Assembly (NCBI RefSeq): GCF_026015295.1
Contig: NZ_JAPDUW010000001.1
Coordinates: 2,868,501-2,932,500, forward strand
Direction of reading: 5' to 3'
Origin: Segatella copri
GTDB lineage: Bacteria > Bacteroidota > Bacteroidia > Bacteroidales > Bacteroidaceae
Length of the DNA stretch: 64,000 bases
Shown: piece after piece, positions 7,509-16,975 of the stretch
Position numbering within the stretch: position 1 is the first letter of the stretch
Layout of the letters: each line of letters begins with the position of its first letter
Position numbers and translations under genes: made by a program
The notes under the pieces: generated by a model
What the model saw: the letters and a program-made list of their open reading frames with translations, nothing else
Told to the model about the DNA's origin: nothing
Databases searched by the model: none

Positions 7509-10145
7509 TTAGAATTCCTGACCTAAGATGAAGTGGAACTGGCTTCCACCCTTCTTATATGAGCTACCATTCCATACGGTATCGAAACCGTAAGCCCAGT
7601 CAATACCCATCAGACCAACCATAGGCAAGAAGATACGTACACCGACACCGGCACTACGTTTCATGCTGAATGGGTTGAACTTCTTGGTTTCATACCAGGC
7701 GTTACCAGCCTCTACGAAGGTCAAACCGTAAATGGTTGTGTTACCTAAGAGGAATGGATAGCGAAGCTCCAATGAGAAACGGTCGTATGCATAAGCATAG
7801 TAACCGGTTGTAGGACTGTAAGATACAGAACCATTCTCATAACCGCGGAGTCCGATTGTTTCCTCACCATAATATGATGAGTATCCACTCATACCGTCAC
7901 CACCCACATAGTAGGTCTCGAACGGACTCTTCTTATACTTGTTATAAGAACCGAGCAAACCGAGTTCTACACGGGTCATCAATACGAAGCACTTCTGACC
8001 CTCTGTGAGTGCAGTATAAGTCTTTGCCTTGAACTTCCACTTATGGTATTCAATCCATCTGTACTTCTCCTGCTGCTCTGCAGAATAGGTTGGCGACTTA
8101 GAATCGTTGGCAAGATTCTTGTAGTCCTTGTTGTCGAACGCACTCCATGGTGGAGTAAGGTTGACACTTGCCTCAACCTCAGAACCACGACGTGGGAAGA
8201 GTTGGTTATCGGTTGATGTTCGGTTCAATGCGATGGTCAAGTTCAAGTTGTTCGCATTACCGTTGGTCATCAACATATAGCTCCAGTTCTTCATCATGTA
8301 GCGCTGGTAAGCCAACTGTACAGACAAGGTGAAGTAATCATCCGGCCAACGGAGGCGCTTACCCCAACCGAGGCTTACACCCACCATCTGGATATACTTG
8401 TCTGGATCGTAATAATTCTCGTAGTTGTTATAGTAACTAGAACCATAGCCATATAAGTAACTCTGATAGTTGTACATGGCTGCACTATTGTAATAGTTGC
8501 TTGACACGTCGGTACTCTTACTGTAGTATGCACCTACGCTGAACTGGATAGGGCGCTTGCCGCCAAACCAGTTGGTAGAGTAGCTTACGTTATAGCTCTG
8601 ATAGTAGGTACCATTGGTCTGTGCACCGATACTCAGCACCTCACCATCACCGATAGGCATGATACCACGATGCTCCTTGTTTTTGTTGAAGAGGTTTGCC
8701 ATAGAGAAGTTGTTGAGCTTCAAGCCCACACGTCCGATGACACCCGTCTGACCCCAACCGAGCGAGAACTCAATCTGGTCGTTACTCTTCTGCTCCAGGT
8801 TCCAGTTTACATCAACCGTACCATCTTCAGGATTAGGCTTTACATCCGGGCTAACCTTCTCAGGATCAAAGTGTCCCATAGAAGCAAGTTCACGAGCCGA
8901 ACGCATCAGAGCATCCTTAGAGAAAAGGTCGCCTGGCTTGGTACGAAGTTCACGACGCACTACGTTTTCGTAAAGACGGGTATTACCATTGATACGTACA
9001 TGGCTCAGATAAGCCTGAGGTCCCTCTGTTACGCGCATCTCCAAATCGATAGAATCGCCATCAATATTGATTTCAGTCGGTTCGATACGAGAGAACACAT
9101 AACCATTATTATAGTAGAGGTTAGAAACAGCGTCATCATCTTCATTCAGGCGCTTACCCAATATCTTCTGGTTATATACATCACCCTTCTTCATGCCGAG
9201 CAATGCTTCGAGATAAGCTGAAGAGTAAACGGTATTACCTGCCCAGGAGATGTTACGGATATAGTATTTCTTACCTTCATCTACCTTGATGTAGATATTA
9301 ACGTGCTTCTCATCGAAGTTGCTCACGCTATCTTCCAGAATCTGAGCATCACGGAAACCATACTCATTATATTTGTCGATGAGTTTCTGCTTATCTTCCT
9401 TCCAGCGCTCAGGGGTAAACTTCTTCGACTTGAAGAAAGAAGCGAACTTACCAGCCTCATGCGTCTTGGCAAAAGCACCCTTCGAGAAGAGTCCACCCTT
9501 AATCTTGCGGTCAGAAAGCTGTTCGTTTCCATCGATTGTTATCTGATGTACCTTGATTTTTTCTTTCTTGTCAACAACAACATCCAGGATTACCTGTCCC
9601 TTGTTGGCAACATCATCGCGCTGGTTAATCTGGATATCAGCGTTCTTGAAACCCTTATCATCGAAATACTTCTTGGCGAGAATCTTGGCACGGTCGAGCA
9701 TATTCGGAGTTACCTGAGTGCCCTTTACCATACCCAACTTCTGCTCCATATCTTCACGCTCGCTCTTCTTCAAACCAACATAGTTGATATTAGAGATACG
9801 TGGACGAACCGCAAGATAGATATGGAGATAAAGCTTCTCACCTACGATAGAGTCGGCAGCGATAGCCACCTTCGAGAAGAGTCCATGTTTCCAGTAGCGC
9901 TTTACGGCATTGGTAATCTCGTCGCCAGGCACAGTAATCTCATCGCCCACACTGAGTCCTGAGATACCTGTGAGAACATAGTCTTCGTAGCCCTCAACAC
10001 CCGAAACATTGATACCACCAATCTTAAGGGTACGAGGTGTACCAGCATACGAGATGTCAGGATTTACGATTTTATCTTGTGCCTGAATCTGCATGCATGC
10101 CATTACGCCGAACAGCAGGATGAAAATCTTTTTAAATCTATTCAT
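7509..10145 (-). CDS. bamA: outer-membrane protein assembly factor BamA
   Basis: Central subunit of the BAM complex that inserts beta-barrel proteins into the outer membrane. The 878-residue precursor has a signal peptide ending IQA followed by Gln. Five POTRA repeats span about residues 40-450 (for example GLKKSEREDMEQKLG, ITIDGNEQLSDRKIKG and VRINGNTRLYENVVRRELR), and a 16-strand Omp85 barrel fills the rest, with the conserved GLRGYENG stretch and a terminal aromatic residue. Extracellular loops are rich in Tyr, Asn and Ser (around residues 545-580), as usual in this phylum. It lies between uppS and three skp-like genes. Confidence 0.96.
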   Translation of the reverse strand: MNRFKKIFILLFGVMACMQIQAQDKIVNPDISYAGTPRTLKIGGINVSGVEGYEDYVLTGISGLSVGDEITVPGDEITNAVKRYWKHGLFSKVAIAADSIVGEKLYLHIYLAVRPRISNINYVGLKKSEREDMEQKLGMVKGTQVTPNMLDRAKILAKKYFDDKGFKNADIQINQRDDVANKGQVILDVVVDKKEKIKVHQITIDGNEQLSDRKIKGGLFSKGAFAKTHEAGKFASFFKSKKFTPERWKEDKQKLIDKYNEYGFRDAQILEDSVSNFDEKHVNIYIKVDEGKKYYIRNISWAGNTVYSSAYLEALLGMKKGDVYNQKILGKRLNEDDDAVSNLYYNNGYVFSRIEPTEINIDGDSIDLEMRVTEGPQAYLSHVRINGNTRLYENVVRRELRTKPGDLFSKDALMRSARELASMGHFDPEKVSPDVKPNPEDGTVDVNWNLEQKSNDQIEFSLGWGQTGVIGRVGLKLNNFSMANLFNKNKEHRGIMPIGDGEVLSIGAQTNGTYYQSYNVSYSTNWFGGKRPIQFSVGAYYSKSTDVSSNYYNSAAMYNYQSYLYGYGSSYYNNYENYYDPDKYIQMVGVSLGWGKRLRWPDDYFTLSVQLAYQRYMMKNWSYMLMTNGNANNLNLTIALNRTSTDNQLFPRRGSEVEASVNLTPPWSAFDNKDYKNLANDSKSPTYSAEQQEKYRWIEYHKWKFKAKTYTALTEGQKCFVLMTRVELGLLGSYNKYKKSPFETYYVGGDGMSGYSSYYGEETIGLRGYENGSVSYSPTTGYYAYAYDRFSLELRYPFLLGNTTIYGLTFVEAGNAWYETKKFNPFSMKRSAGVGVRIFLPMVGLMGIDWAYGFDTVWNGSSYKKGGSQFHFILGQEF

Positions 10146-10196
10146 TTATACCTTATTATATATAATATGATTTTTCTATGCTTGTATGAGGTTTGC

Positions 10197-10949
10197 CTAT
10201 TTCTCCTCCTCTTCCACCTGTGCCTCGGTTTTTCCAAATCGACGTTGGCGGTTCTGATAACTTGCTATTGCCTTGTGCAGATCTTCTTCATTGAAGTCTG
10301 GCCAGAAGGTATCACAGAAATACAACTCTGAATAAGCTATCTGCCAAAGAAGATAGTTGCTGATACGGAGTTCACCTCCTGTACGTATCAGAAGTTCAGG
10401 ATCTGGCATGAAACTGGTCTCAAGATGCTTCTCGAAGTTCTCCTCTGTCAGTTTATCCTCTATCTGCTCATAGGTTGAACCAGACTCGAGCGCTTCTTTT
10501 ACCATTTTCTTTGTAGCATTCAGAATTTCCCAACGTGAAGAATAGCTCAATGCCACAACCATAGTCATAGCATCGTTCTTCGCAGTATGGTCCATGGTCT
10601 CCTGAAGCTTGTCCTGTACCTGTTGTGGCAGGCGTTTCAAATCGCCTATCACACGGAAGCGGACATTATTCTTCATGAAGATTTCATCTTCGAGCGAAGT
10701 CAGTACCAGTCCCATCAAGGCAGCAACCTCATCGGCCGGACGGTTCCAATTCTCTGTAGAGAAAGTATAGAGGGTGAGATATTTTACCCCCAACCTGGTA
10801 CACTCCGATGTAATTCGGCGCACGGTATCTACTCCAGCCTGATGGCCGTAGCTACGCTCCTTGCCCCGTTCTGTTGCCCAGCGACCATTGCCATCCATAA
10901 TGATAGCGATGTGCTCAGGAATCCTGTTCATATCTAAGTTGTCCATCAT
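10197..10949 (-). CDS. uppS: isoprenyl transferase (undecaprenyl diphosphate synthase)
   Basis: Makes the C55 lipid carrier used for peptidoglycan, O-antigen and capsule. The 250-residue protein has the cis-prenyltransferase signature [12 protein letters not shown] with catalytic Asp19, the [11 protein letters not shown] stretch, and the C-terminal [16 protein letters not shown] and YSELYF motifs. Its ATG overlaps the TGA of the DUF6089 gene (ATGA, 10946-10949), and bamA follows after 51 bases. The Glu-rich tail is short and probably disordered. Confidence 0.96.
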   Translation of the reverse strand: MMDNLDMNRIPEHIAIIMDGNGRWATERGKERSYGHQAGVDTVRRITSECTRLGVKYLTLYTFSTENWNRPADEVAALMGLVLTSLEDEIFMKNNVRFRVIGDLKRLPQQVQDKLQETMDHTAKNDAMTMVVALSYSSRWEILNATKKMVKEALESGSTYEQIEDKLTEENFEKHLETSFMPDPELLIRTGGELRISNYLLWQIAYSELYFCDTFWPDFNEEDLHKAIASYQNRQRRFGKTEAQVEEEEK

Positions 10950-11662
10950 TCTTCTTTATTACAAGTTTTACATTTTGCACTAAAACTATAGGTCACCGAA
11001 ACGGCTATGGTAGAATAGCAGTCGGAATTCTTGAAAATGCCACTGCTCTTTACCCGGTAAGGGTCTTTCACACCATCCAGTTCATCGCTGAGCGAGAAAT
11101 GGAAAGTCCAGGCCAATCCCAAGTTCAACCTTTCGTTTACTTTATATTTTGCGCCGATGCCTAAAGGCACGTTGGCTGTAAATACATTTTTTTCGTTACC
11201 TTTTACATAGGTTGCTCCCAGGCCACCCAGTATATAAGGAACCAGGCGCTGGGCTCCGCGATAGTCTCTGCCTGTTCCGTAAGGCCAGAAGTTGTACTCA
11301 AACACCAGATTCATATCCACCAGCGTATGATTGAAGGAATAGGGATTCTCCGCATAATCAGGATAGAAAGTATCCACATTTGCCGAAGAACCTTTTATTT
11401 TTCCAAAGCCCACGCTCAGTTTCAAGTCTTTGTAGGGGTCGAAATTGTATCTTCCCACCAGGAAACCGGCAGGTTGCATGTCGCCAAGCACATTTCCGTT
11501 AAAGTCGCCTTCATAGGTCATTACTCCCACACCGGCGCCTATCTCCATGCGATATTGCGGATCGTCCTGTGCACGAACCGCCATACAGCCCAGAGTTAAG
11601 AAGGCAAGCAGGATGATTAATCTTCCTTGCTCCAGCCATCTATATTGAAACGTCCTCTCCAT
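10946..11662 (-). CDS. DUF6089-type outer-membrane beta-barrel protein
   Basis: Predicted 238-residue exported barrel protein that resembles the DUF6089 group often placed just before uppS-bamA in Bacteroidota. I chose the start [14 protein letters not shown] at 11662; an ATG at 11686 is also possible. A signal helix ends CMAVRA with Gln next, then alternating strands such as [18 protein letters not shown] and glycine-aromatic turns. Function is unknown; the context suggests a part in outer-membrane assembly. Its 5' end overlaps the 3' end of the upstream lipoprotein gene by 46 bases (70 with the longer start), and its stop overlaps uppS. Confidence 0.75.
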   Translation of the reverse strand: MERTFQYRWLEQGRLIILLAFLTLGCMAVRAQDDPQYRMEIGAGVGVMTYEGDFNGNVLGDMQPAGFLVGRYNFDPYKDLKLSVGFGKIKGSSANVDTFYPDYAENPYSFNHTLVDMNLVFEYNFWPYGTGRDYRGAQRLVPYILGGLGATYVKGNEKNVFTANVPLGIGAKYKVNERLNLGLAWTFHFSLSDELDGVKDPYRVKSSGIFKNSDCYSTIAVSVTYSFSAKCKTCNKEE

Positions 11663-12978
11663 ACGTATCCGTTTCTGATAATCCAATAATAATGTTGCTT
11701 GTCACGGCAGAAAGCGAAACGACCGTCAGTAGCAAACTTAGCAGGCAGAACAACCATCGCATCCTGCTTCCAAGTCAATCCGGCATCCTGGCTCTTATAC
11801 CATTTGCCGTTACTGCCTAAAGCAACGAAGCCTGTATCGGCAGCACAGGTAATTACCTGATCCAGCCAAGGCATCTTTCCACTTTTATTGTTTTCGATTT
11901 CCAGATAGTTCCACTGTCCATCTTCATTTGCATCATAGTCAACCGTGCGCAACCATGTGGTGGCAACCGTATCATTCAAAGCCTTGTCGCGAGTACCCAT
12001 CAGCATCACGTTCTCCACATTTTTTGCAGAGAGCACGCCAGCCACATTCATTGAGACATTCTGTGTTGGCAAAGAGTCTGCATCAGTATCAAGTTTCTCT
12101 GCCTTCCAGCTGGCACCCTTATCTTCTGAAACAGAGATACCTGCAGCAGTATAAGCATAGAGATTCTTGCTGCTTGCACCAATGAGCTGCTTGATATCTG
12201 CGTTTTCAGAAACCTTTGTCCATGTTGCAGCATCGGCAGAAGCATAAACCTTGCCGCCATCTGAGATATAGAGTTCGCCATCCAGCGCTACTGCACTTTG
12301 GTAAGCGTCACTACTTAAGCCTACGCTCATCATAATAGATGACCAGGCGCTGCCATTATTGATGGCTGACTTCAGCACCTTAGTACCCTCGGCAGTCTTG
12401 CCGAATACATAGATGTAATCACCACAAGCTACAGCCTTCAGATCAGAGAACGCAGCCAACTGACTGTTGTTCTGAGCCAGCTCATGCCACTTAAACTCAT
12501 AAGGCAACTCCTTATGTACGTTTACGGTAACCTGATACTCGGCATAGGCAGAGTAGTCGCTGCTGTAAACTCTAATAAGGCGAGGCACTGAGAAGTTGAT
12601 GGAATCAGAGCTTGAATAGTATGCTGCGACAGAATCAGTCTTGTTGATATCCATCAGGAGAATAGGGCTGCTATTCTTGCTGCTGATAGTAGCCAATATG
12701 GCAGTATCCCTCACCCCACAAGGCAAGGAATCTACATTATAAATCCAGCGTCGTGCCTGATCTATGGAAAATTTATAGTCAGAGCCCGTCACATTAGCCT
12801 TGAGCAAGGTATCTTTACCTGCCTTCGTTTTGGTATATCTGTCAAGACTACCCAACGAGAAAGCCGTGATGGCTGTATCATGTGTATATTCTACTGTTGT
12901 TTCATCGCTGCTCAAGCAAGAAGAGAGCGAGAGCGTAGCTGTAATCAGCGCTATGAAAGCAAAAAACTTCCTTTTCAT
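11617..12978 (-). CDS. DUF6242-type lipoprotein with beta-propeller-like repeats
   Basis: Surface or periplasmic lipoprotein of 453 residues. The signal peptide ends LSLSSC (lipobox, Cys21). The N-terminal part (about 30-155) looks like an immunoglobulin-like domain; the rest carries repeats of the type SADAATWTKV, SEDKGASWKAE and SQDAGLTWKQD, which resemble BNR/Asp-box blades of a sialidase-type propeller. No sialidase catalytic set is apparent, so a binding or structural role is more likely than hydrolysis. It is the first gene of the bamA operon and has its own promoter. Confidence 0.8.
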   Translation of the reverse strand: MKRKFFAFIALITATLSLSSCLSSDETTVEYTHDTAITAFSLGSLDRYTKTKAGKDTLLKANVTGSDYKFSIDQARRWIYNVDSLPCGVRDTAILATISSKNSSPILLMDINKTDSVAAYYSSSDSINFSVPRLIRVYSSDYSAYAEYQVTVNVHKELPYEFKWHELAQNNSQLAAFSDLKAVACGDYIYVFGKTAEGTKVLKSAINNGSAWSSIMMSVGLSSDAYQSAVALDGELYISDGGKVYASADAATWTKVSENADIKQLIGASSKNLYAYTAAGISVSEDKGASWKAEKLDTDADSLPTQNVSMNVAGVLSAKNVENVMLMGTRDKALNDTVATTWLRTVDYDANEDGQWNYLEIENNKSGKMPWLDQVITCAADTGFVALGSNGKWYKSQDAGLTWKQDAMVVLPAKFATDGRFAFCRDKQHYYWIIRNGYVWRGRFNIDGWSKED

Positions 12979-13001
12979 TCTATCCTATTTTATTTTTAGC
13001 T

Positions 13002-13009
13002 GCAAATTT
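13002..13009 (-). promoter_or_regulatory. -7 box for the DUF6242-uppS-bamA operon
   Basis: TAAATTTG fits TAnnTTTG and lies 23 bases upstream of the first gene of the ten-gene operon. The -33 region is T-rich but not an exact TTTG. Confidence 0.55.
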
Positions 13010-13104
13010 ACTGAGAATTCTTTAAAAACTCGACCTTTTCTCCTTATTATTATGCAAATTATTCATTTTAGGCGCATTTTTTAAGTTTTTTAGTGATTTC
13101 GAGG

Positions 13105-13150
13105 CGTAAAAACGAAGAAATCCCGCTTCTCTTGCGAGAAACGGGATTCC
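13105..13150 (-). terminator. intrinsic terminator of pckA
   Basis: On the minus strand, AATCCCG plus TTCTC pairs with GAGAA plus CGGGATT across a GCAA loop, with one G-T pair, and a T-rich run follows. It lies about 30 bases past the pckA stop. Confidence 0.8.
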
Positions 13151-13178
13151 ATATTTAGTATAAATTCGAAGTGTCGAA

Positions 13179-14792
13179 TTAGAGCTGTGGACCAGCAGCA
13201 ACGAGAGCCTTACCAGCCTCGTTTGTCTCATACTTCTTGAAGTTCTTGATGAAACGAGCAGCCAAATCCTTAGCCTTCTCCTCCCACTGAGAAGCCTCAG
13301 CGTATGTATCACGTGGATCGAGGATCTTAGGATCTACGCCTTCCAACTGTGTAGGAACTACGAAGTTGAAGAATGGGATAGTCTTTGTAGGAGCAGCGTC
13401 GATTGAGTGGTCGAGGATAGCGTCGATGATACCACGTGTATCGCGGATAGAGATACGCTTGCCTGTACCGTTCCAACCTGTGTTAACCAAGTATGCCTTA
13501 GCACCAGACTTCTGCATCTTCTTTACCAACTCCTCAGCGTACTTAGTTGGGTGCAACTCCAAGAATGCCTGACCGAAGCAAGCAGAGAATGTTGGAGTAG
13601 GCTCGGTGATACCGCGCTCTGTACCAGCCAACTTAGCTGTGAAGCCAGAGAGGAAGTAGTACTTAGTCTGCTCAGCGTTCAAGATAGATACTGGTGGCAA
13701 TACACCGAATGCATCTGCTGAGAGGAAGATAACCTGCTTAGCAGCTGGACCCTGAGAGAATGGACGCTGGATGTTCTTGATGTGGTAGATAGGATAAGAT
13801 ACACGAGTATTCTCGGTAACAGTCTTATCTGCGAAGTCAATCTTACCATCCTTAGCTACAGTTACGTTCTCGAGGAGAGCGTCACGTGTGATAGCACCGT
13901 AGATGTCTGGCTCAGACTCCTTGTCGAGGTTGATAACCTTAGCGTAGCAACCACCTTCGAAGTTGAACACACCCTCGTCGTCCCATCCGTGCTCATCGTC
14001 ACCGATCAACTTACGCTTAGGGTCTGTTGACAATGTAGTCTTACCTGTACCAGAAAGACCGAAGAAGATAGCAGTGTTCTCACCGTTCATATCTGTGTTG
14101 GCAGAGCAGTGCATAGAAGCCATACCCTTCAATGGCAAGAAGTAGTTCATCATAGAGAACATACCCTTCTTCATCTCACCACCATACCATGTGTTGATGA
14201 TAACCTGCTCCTTAGAAGTTACGTTGAATACAACGGCTGTCTCTGAGTGGAGACCCAACTCCTTCCAGTTCTCAACCTTTGCCTTAGAAGCATTGTAAAC
14301 GATGAAGTCTGGCTCCTGATCGAACTCAGCCTCGTTCTGAGGACGGATGAACATATTTGTTACGAAGTGTGCCTGCCATGCTACCTCAACGATGAAACGT
14401 ACCTTCATACGTGTATCCTTGTGTGTACCGCAGAAACCATCTACTACGAACAACTTCTTATTAGAAAGCTCCTTCTTAGCGATCTCCTTAACGGCGTTCC
14501 ATGCCTCTGGAGTTGCCTTGTGGTTATCGTTGTGATACTCCTCAGAATCCCACCATACAGTGTCGTGAGATGTAGCATCGTCAACGATGAACTTGTCTTT
14601 AGGAGAACGACCAGTGTAAATACCAGTCATTACGTTAACTGCACCGAGCTCAGTCTCCTGACCAACCTCAAAACCCTCGAGACCTTCCTTAGTCTCCTCA
14701 TTGAACAATACCTCATAAGAAGGATTGTAGAGAACCTCAGTTGTACCTGTGATTCCGTACTTTGCTAAAACTGACTTATCAAACTTTGCCAT
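13179..14792 (-). CDS. pckA: ATP-dependent phosphoenolpyruvate carboxykinase
   Basis: Interconverts oxaloacetate and phosphoenolpyruvate with ATP. In Prevotella-like fermenters it usually runs in the carboxylating direction, fixing CO2 on the way to succinate. The 537-residue protein has the substrate-binding [10 protein letters not shown] (about 59-68), kinase-1a P-loop GLSGTGKT (245-252), kinase-2 metal motif GDDEHGWDD (264-272) and the C-terminal [17 protein letters not shown]. Codon use is strongly biased and the promoter matches consensus closely, both fitting high expression. It is a single-gene unit between two hairpins. Confidence 0.97.
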   Translation of the reverse strand: MAKFDKSVLAKYGITGTTEVLYNPSYEVLFNEETKEGLEGFEVGQETELGAVNVMTGIYTGRSPKDKFIVDDATSHDTVWWDSEEYHNDNHKATPEAWNAVKEIAKKELSNKKLFVVDGFCGTHKDTRMKVRFIVEVAWQAHFVTNMFIRPQNEAEFDQEPDFIVYNASKAKVENWKELGLHSETAVVFNVTSKEQVIINTWYGGEMKKGMFSMMNYFLPLKGMASMHCSANTDMNGENTAIFFGLSGTGKTTLSTDPKRKLIGDDEHGWDDEGVFNFEGGCYAKVINLDKESEPDIYGAITRDALLENVTVAKDGKIDFADKTVTENTRVSYPIYHIKNIQRPFSQGPAAKQVIFLSADAFGVLPPVSILNAEQTKYYFLSGFTAKLAGTERGITEPTPTFSACFGQAFLELHPTKYAEELVKKMQKSGAKAYLVNTGWNGTGKRISIRDTRGIIDAILDHSIDAAPTKTIPFFNFVVPTQLEGVDPKILDPRDTYAEASQWEEKAKDLAARFIKNFKKYETNEAGKALVAAGPQL

Positions 14793-14883
14793 TTTATTTT
14801 AAATGTATTTAAGTTGTGAATAATTTCTCTTTACCTTTTTACCTTGGTTGGCAGAAGAAATCATCATTCTCCCAAAACCGCCG

Positions 14884-14914
14884 CAAAGTTACGAAAAATA
14901 TGTTTTATAGCAAA
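14884..14914 (-). promoter_or_regulatory. strong Bacteroidota promoter of pckA
   Basis: TTTG at 14914-14911, exactly 19 bases, then TAACTTTG at 14891-14884 matches the consensus at every fixed position. It leaves a leader of roughly 85 bases before pckA. Confidence 0.85.
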
Positions 14915-15010
14915 GATTCTTAGGTATTATTCTTTCTTTTTAAAAGCTTTTTAGGTTAAAGAACTTAAAAAAAGCCGATTCGACCGACATTTGCCACGTT
15001 GACTTTGCAA

Positions 15011-15046
15011 AAAATCTCTGCTTAGAGAAAAACAAGCAGAGATTTA
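15011..15046 (-). terminator. orphan hairpin with minus-strand U-run
   Basis: AAATCTCTGCTT and AAGCAGAGATTT form a perfect 12-bp stem with a 10-base loop. On the minus strand it is followed by a T-run, yet no minus-strand gene ends here. Confidence 0.5.
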
Positions 15047-15138
15047 CACCTATTTTATATATAAGAGGATATTTGAAGGAAAAATAAGATAGCAACAGTT
15101 CTTTCATTCCTCCAGAGAGAAAATAATTGCCCAAACAT

Positions 15139-15169
15139 TTTGCCGTTTCCGAGATTTATTATATCTTTG
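15139..15169 (+). promoter_or_regulatory. Bacteroidota promoter of upp
   Basis: TTTG at 15139-15142, 19 bases, TATCTTTG at 15162-15169: a full consensus match 18 bases before the upp ATG, giving a very short leader. Confidence 0.85.
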
Positions 15170-15187
15170 CAGAAAAACTACAGCTAT

Positions 15188-15847
15188 ATGAAGATAAATA
15201 ATCTGAGCGAGCACAATTGCATCATCAACCGCTATCTGGCAGAGATGCGTGACTGCGATTATCAAAAGAACCGATTGCTCTTCCGCAACAACATTATGAG
15301 AATCGGTGAGTATGAAGCCTTTGAAATATCAAAGACTCTTAATTACGAAAAGACTGAGGTGACTACACCACTCGGTGTGGCCCAGGTCAATCTTCCTACC
15401 GAAAAGATTGTCATCGGTACTATATTCCGTGCCGGACTTCCTTTCCACGAAGGTTTCCTCAATATTTTCGACCACTCTGGCAATGCCTTTGTGAGTGCTT
15501 ATCGCGAGTATACCAACAAGGAGCATACTGAGGTGGGCGTACATATCGAATACCTCGCTACACCTGATCTTACGGATAAGGTGCTCATCATTGCCGACCC
15601 TATGCTTGCCACAGGTATCAGCATGGAGATGGGCATGAAGGCTTTCCTCACCAAGGGCAATCCTAAACATATCCACATTGCCTGTGTTCTCGCTGCACCT
15701 GAGGGCATTGAGCACGTCAAGAAGACCTTCCCTGAGGACAAGACTACCATCTGGTGTGCCTCTATTGATGAGGGGTTGAACGAGCATAAGTATATCGTGC
15801 CAGGCTTCGGCGACGCCGGCGACTTGTGCTATGGCAGCAAGCTCTAA
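15188..15847 (+). CDS. upp: uracil phosphoribosyltransferase
   Basis: Pyrimidine salvage enzyme joining uracil and PRPP to UMP. The 219-residue protein has the PRPP loop LIIADPMLATGIS (about residues 135-147), the family TIFRAGLPFHEG stretch and the C-terminal VPGFGDAGDLCYG that binds uracil. The start at 15188 lies 18 bases after a consensus -7 box; the frame is open further upstream but that would put the start codon before the promoter. The gene stands alone. Confidence 0.95.
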   Translation: MKINNLSEHNCIINRYLAEMRDCDYQKNRLLFRNNIMRIGEYEAFEISKTLNYEKTEVTTPLGVAQVNLPTEKIVIGTIFRAGLPFHEGFLNIFDHSGNAFVSAYREYTNKEHTEVGVHIEYLATPDLTDKVLIIADPMLATGISMEMGMKAFLTKGNPKHIHIACVLAAPEGIEHVKKTFPEDKTTIWCASIDEGLNEHKYIVPGFGDAGDLCYGSKL

Positions 15848-15906
15848 GCCGCAGGCTTTATAAATTCGTACGCTTTATATAAAGTATAGCAACTCTACTC
15901 TGAAAT

Positions 15907-16253
15907 ACTCTTCACTCTTCACCTTTCGGCCCGAAACCCCTGTGTTTATCGGCATTCCGAGGGGTGAAGAGTTATTTTTATCTCTTCACCTACTCTTCAC
16001 CACTCTTCACCAACAGACATTAAAAAAACTGAACTTTCGCATGCGGTTCAAGTACGGGCTGAAGACCCAAAAGCTCCTAGCCCAGGGCGTGTGGGGCAAA
16101 ACTTACGAAAGTTCAATTAAAAAGAGGTACAAGACCGCTTCAACAGAAGGTGAAGAGTGGTGAAGAGTGGGTGAAGAGTGCCCGAACACTCTTCACCCCT
16201 CGGAATGCCGATAAACACAGGGGGTTCGGAGCATTTGGTGAAGAGTGAAGAGT
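15907..16253. repeat. 347-bp imperfect palindrome, MITE-like
   Basis: Arms 15907-15972 and 16188-16253 mirror each other about a centre at 16080: the outer 17 bases and an inner 41-base block (15932-15972 with 16188-16228) match with one difference, and 15982-16011 pairs with 16149-16178 with one difference. The arms contain several TGAAGAGT/ACTCTTCA units. It encodes nothing recognisable. It could be a non-autonomous element or a repeat-derived hairpin. Confidence 0.8.
16030..16115. repeat. nested inverted repeat inside the palindrome
   Basis: TGAACTTTCG (16030-16039) and CGAAAGTTCA (16106-16115) bracket a structured core with a GGGCT/AGCCC pair near 16057-16083. The core resembles short intergenic repeats I have seen in Bacteroidota genomes, but I cannot name a family. 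It is off-centre by about 15 bases relative to the outer palindrome, so it may be a separate insertion. Confidence 0.5.
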
Positions 16254-16335
16254 TTTTCGTCTATCGCATAAAAAAGAAAATCAGACGTCTAAAAGGTTAT
16301 CAGATAAACCCAGTTCCGAGGACTGTTAAAGACAG

Positions 16336-16411
16336 ACAGCCGACTAGCGGATAAGGTGCTAGTCGGCTGTCCGGCTTCTGCCAGTTGGCTGTCCTACGCA
16401 AACAGCCAACT
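16336..16411. repeat. two adjacent perfect hairpins
   Basis: ACAGCCGACTAGC and its complement (16336-16348, 16358-16370) form a 13-bp stem. AGTTGGCTGT and its complement (16383-16392, 16402-16411) form a 10-bp stem. A diverged copy of the second hairpin sequence recurs at 16763-16790. Confidence 0.7.
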
Positions 16412-16426
16412 TATCTCCGAAAGATA

Positions 16427-16602
16427 AAACCTTTAATAATGGAACGAGCTGCCCCCCAGGAACTCTCGCAGAAGCGAAGTAGGCGGCAGATTATTATAAG
16501 GTATACCCTTGAAATATTTCAGGAACTTAAGCAACCGGTAAGCTTCAGCATATTCCTCGCAGTTTTCCGGAACCTGCTGCAGCAATGGTTCTGCCTACGT
16601 CT
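16427..16602 (-). pseudogene. duplicated 3' end of the nucleoside kinase gene
   Basis: These 176 bases repeat 19189-19364, the 3' end and stop of the nucleoside kinase gene, in the same orientation with nine differences by eye (about 95% identity). Seven differences fall at third codon positions and one is a synonymous first-position Leu change, so the copy looks like the end of a related functional gene rather than free decay. One change makes a TAG stop 10 bases from the break. It marks the left edge of the protease insertion. Confidence 0.85.
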
Positions 16603-16975
16603 CGATGTAATCTTTACTACGTCGGGACGCATTTTCTGCCCCATCGCCCCCTTACGATAGGTAATGATACCTTTTCCGACGAGTAGCGATGTTTATTTCC
16701 CTACTGTCCACAGCCTTGACAATCGACTGCAAGACTCTCGCCAGTCAACTGTTTGACTTTCGCCAATCAGCTGTTCTTCGCAAACAGCCATGCCTTTGAT
16801 GGCTGCTTTTCCACCCTAAAAACCTCTGCTACCTCCGTCCATACTACGTAACATTCTAGAAAAACACACCTACTATAAAATTGAAAAAGTTTTTGTAACA
16901 TAAGACAAAGTCTATTCCAAAATTAACTTGTAACTTTGCAGCCACAATTTAATTATTAACAAAAAGATCAAGCGT
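16603..16975. other. gap between gene-end fragment and protease
   Basis: No gene is recognised here. The stretch holds the second copy of a hairpin-like repeat (16763-16790), a T-rich and A-rich segment, and the -7 box of the protease gene at 16931-16938. Confidence 0.5.
16931..16938 (+). promoter_or_regulatory. -7 box of protease promoter (TAACTTTG)
   Basis: TAACTTTG lies 37 bases upstream of the protease ATG. No TTTG at the right distance is visible, so strength may depend on another factor. Confidence 0.55.

Larger units (their letters stand above)
14793..15187. other. pckA-upp divergent intergenic region
   Basis: This 395-base gap holds the strong pckA promoter (14884-14914), an orphan hairpin (15011-15046) and the upp promoter (15139-15169). 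No convincing gene is present; a 64-codon open frame at 14940-15134 minus lacks family features. Confidence 0.6.

Noticed and set aside
14940-15134. 64-codon minus-strand frame
   Set aside because: It spans the orphan hairpin and the pckA promoter region and has no signal peptide or domain that I recognise.
15907-16253. invertible promoter or phase-variation switch
   Set aside because: The arms could in principle support inversion, but there is no invertase nearby and no promoter consensus inside the central part that would drive a neighbour differently.
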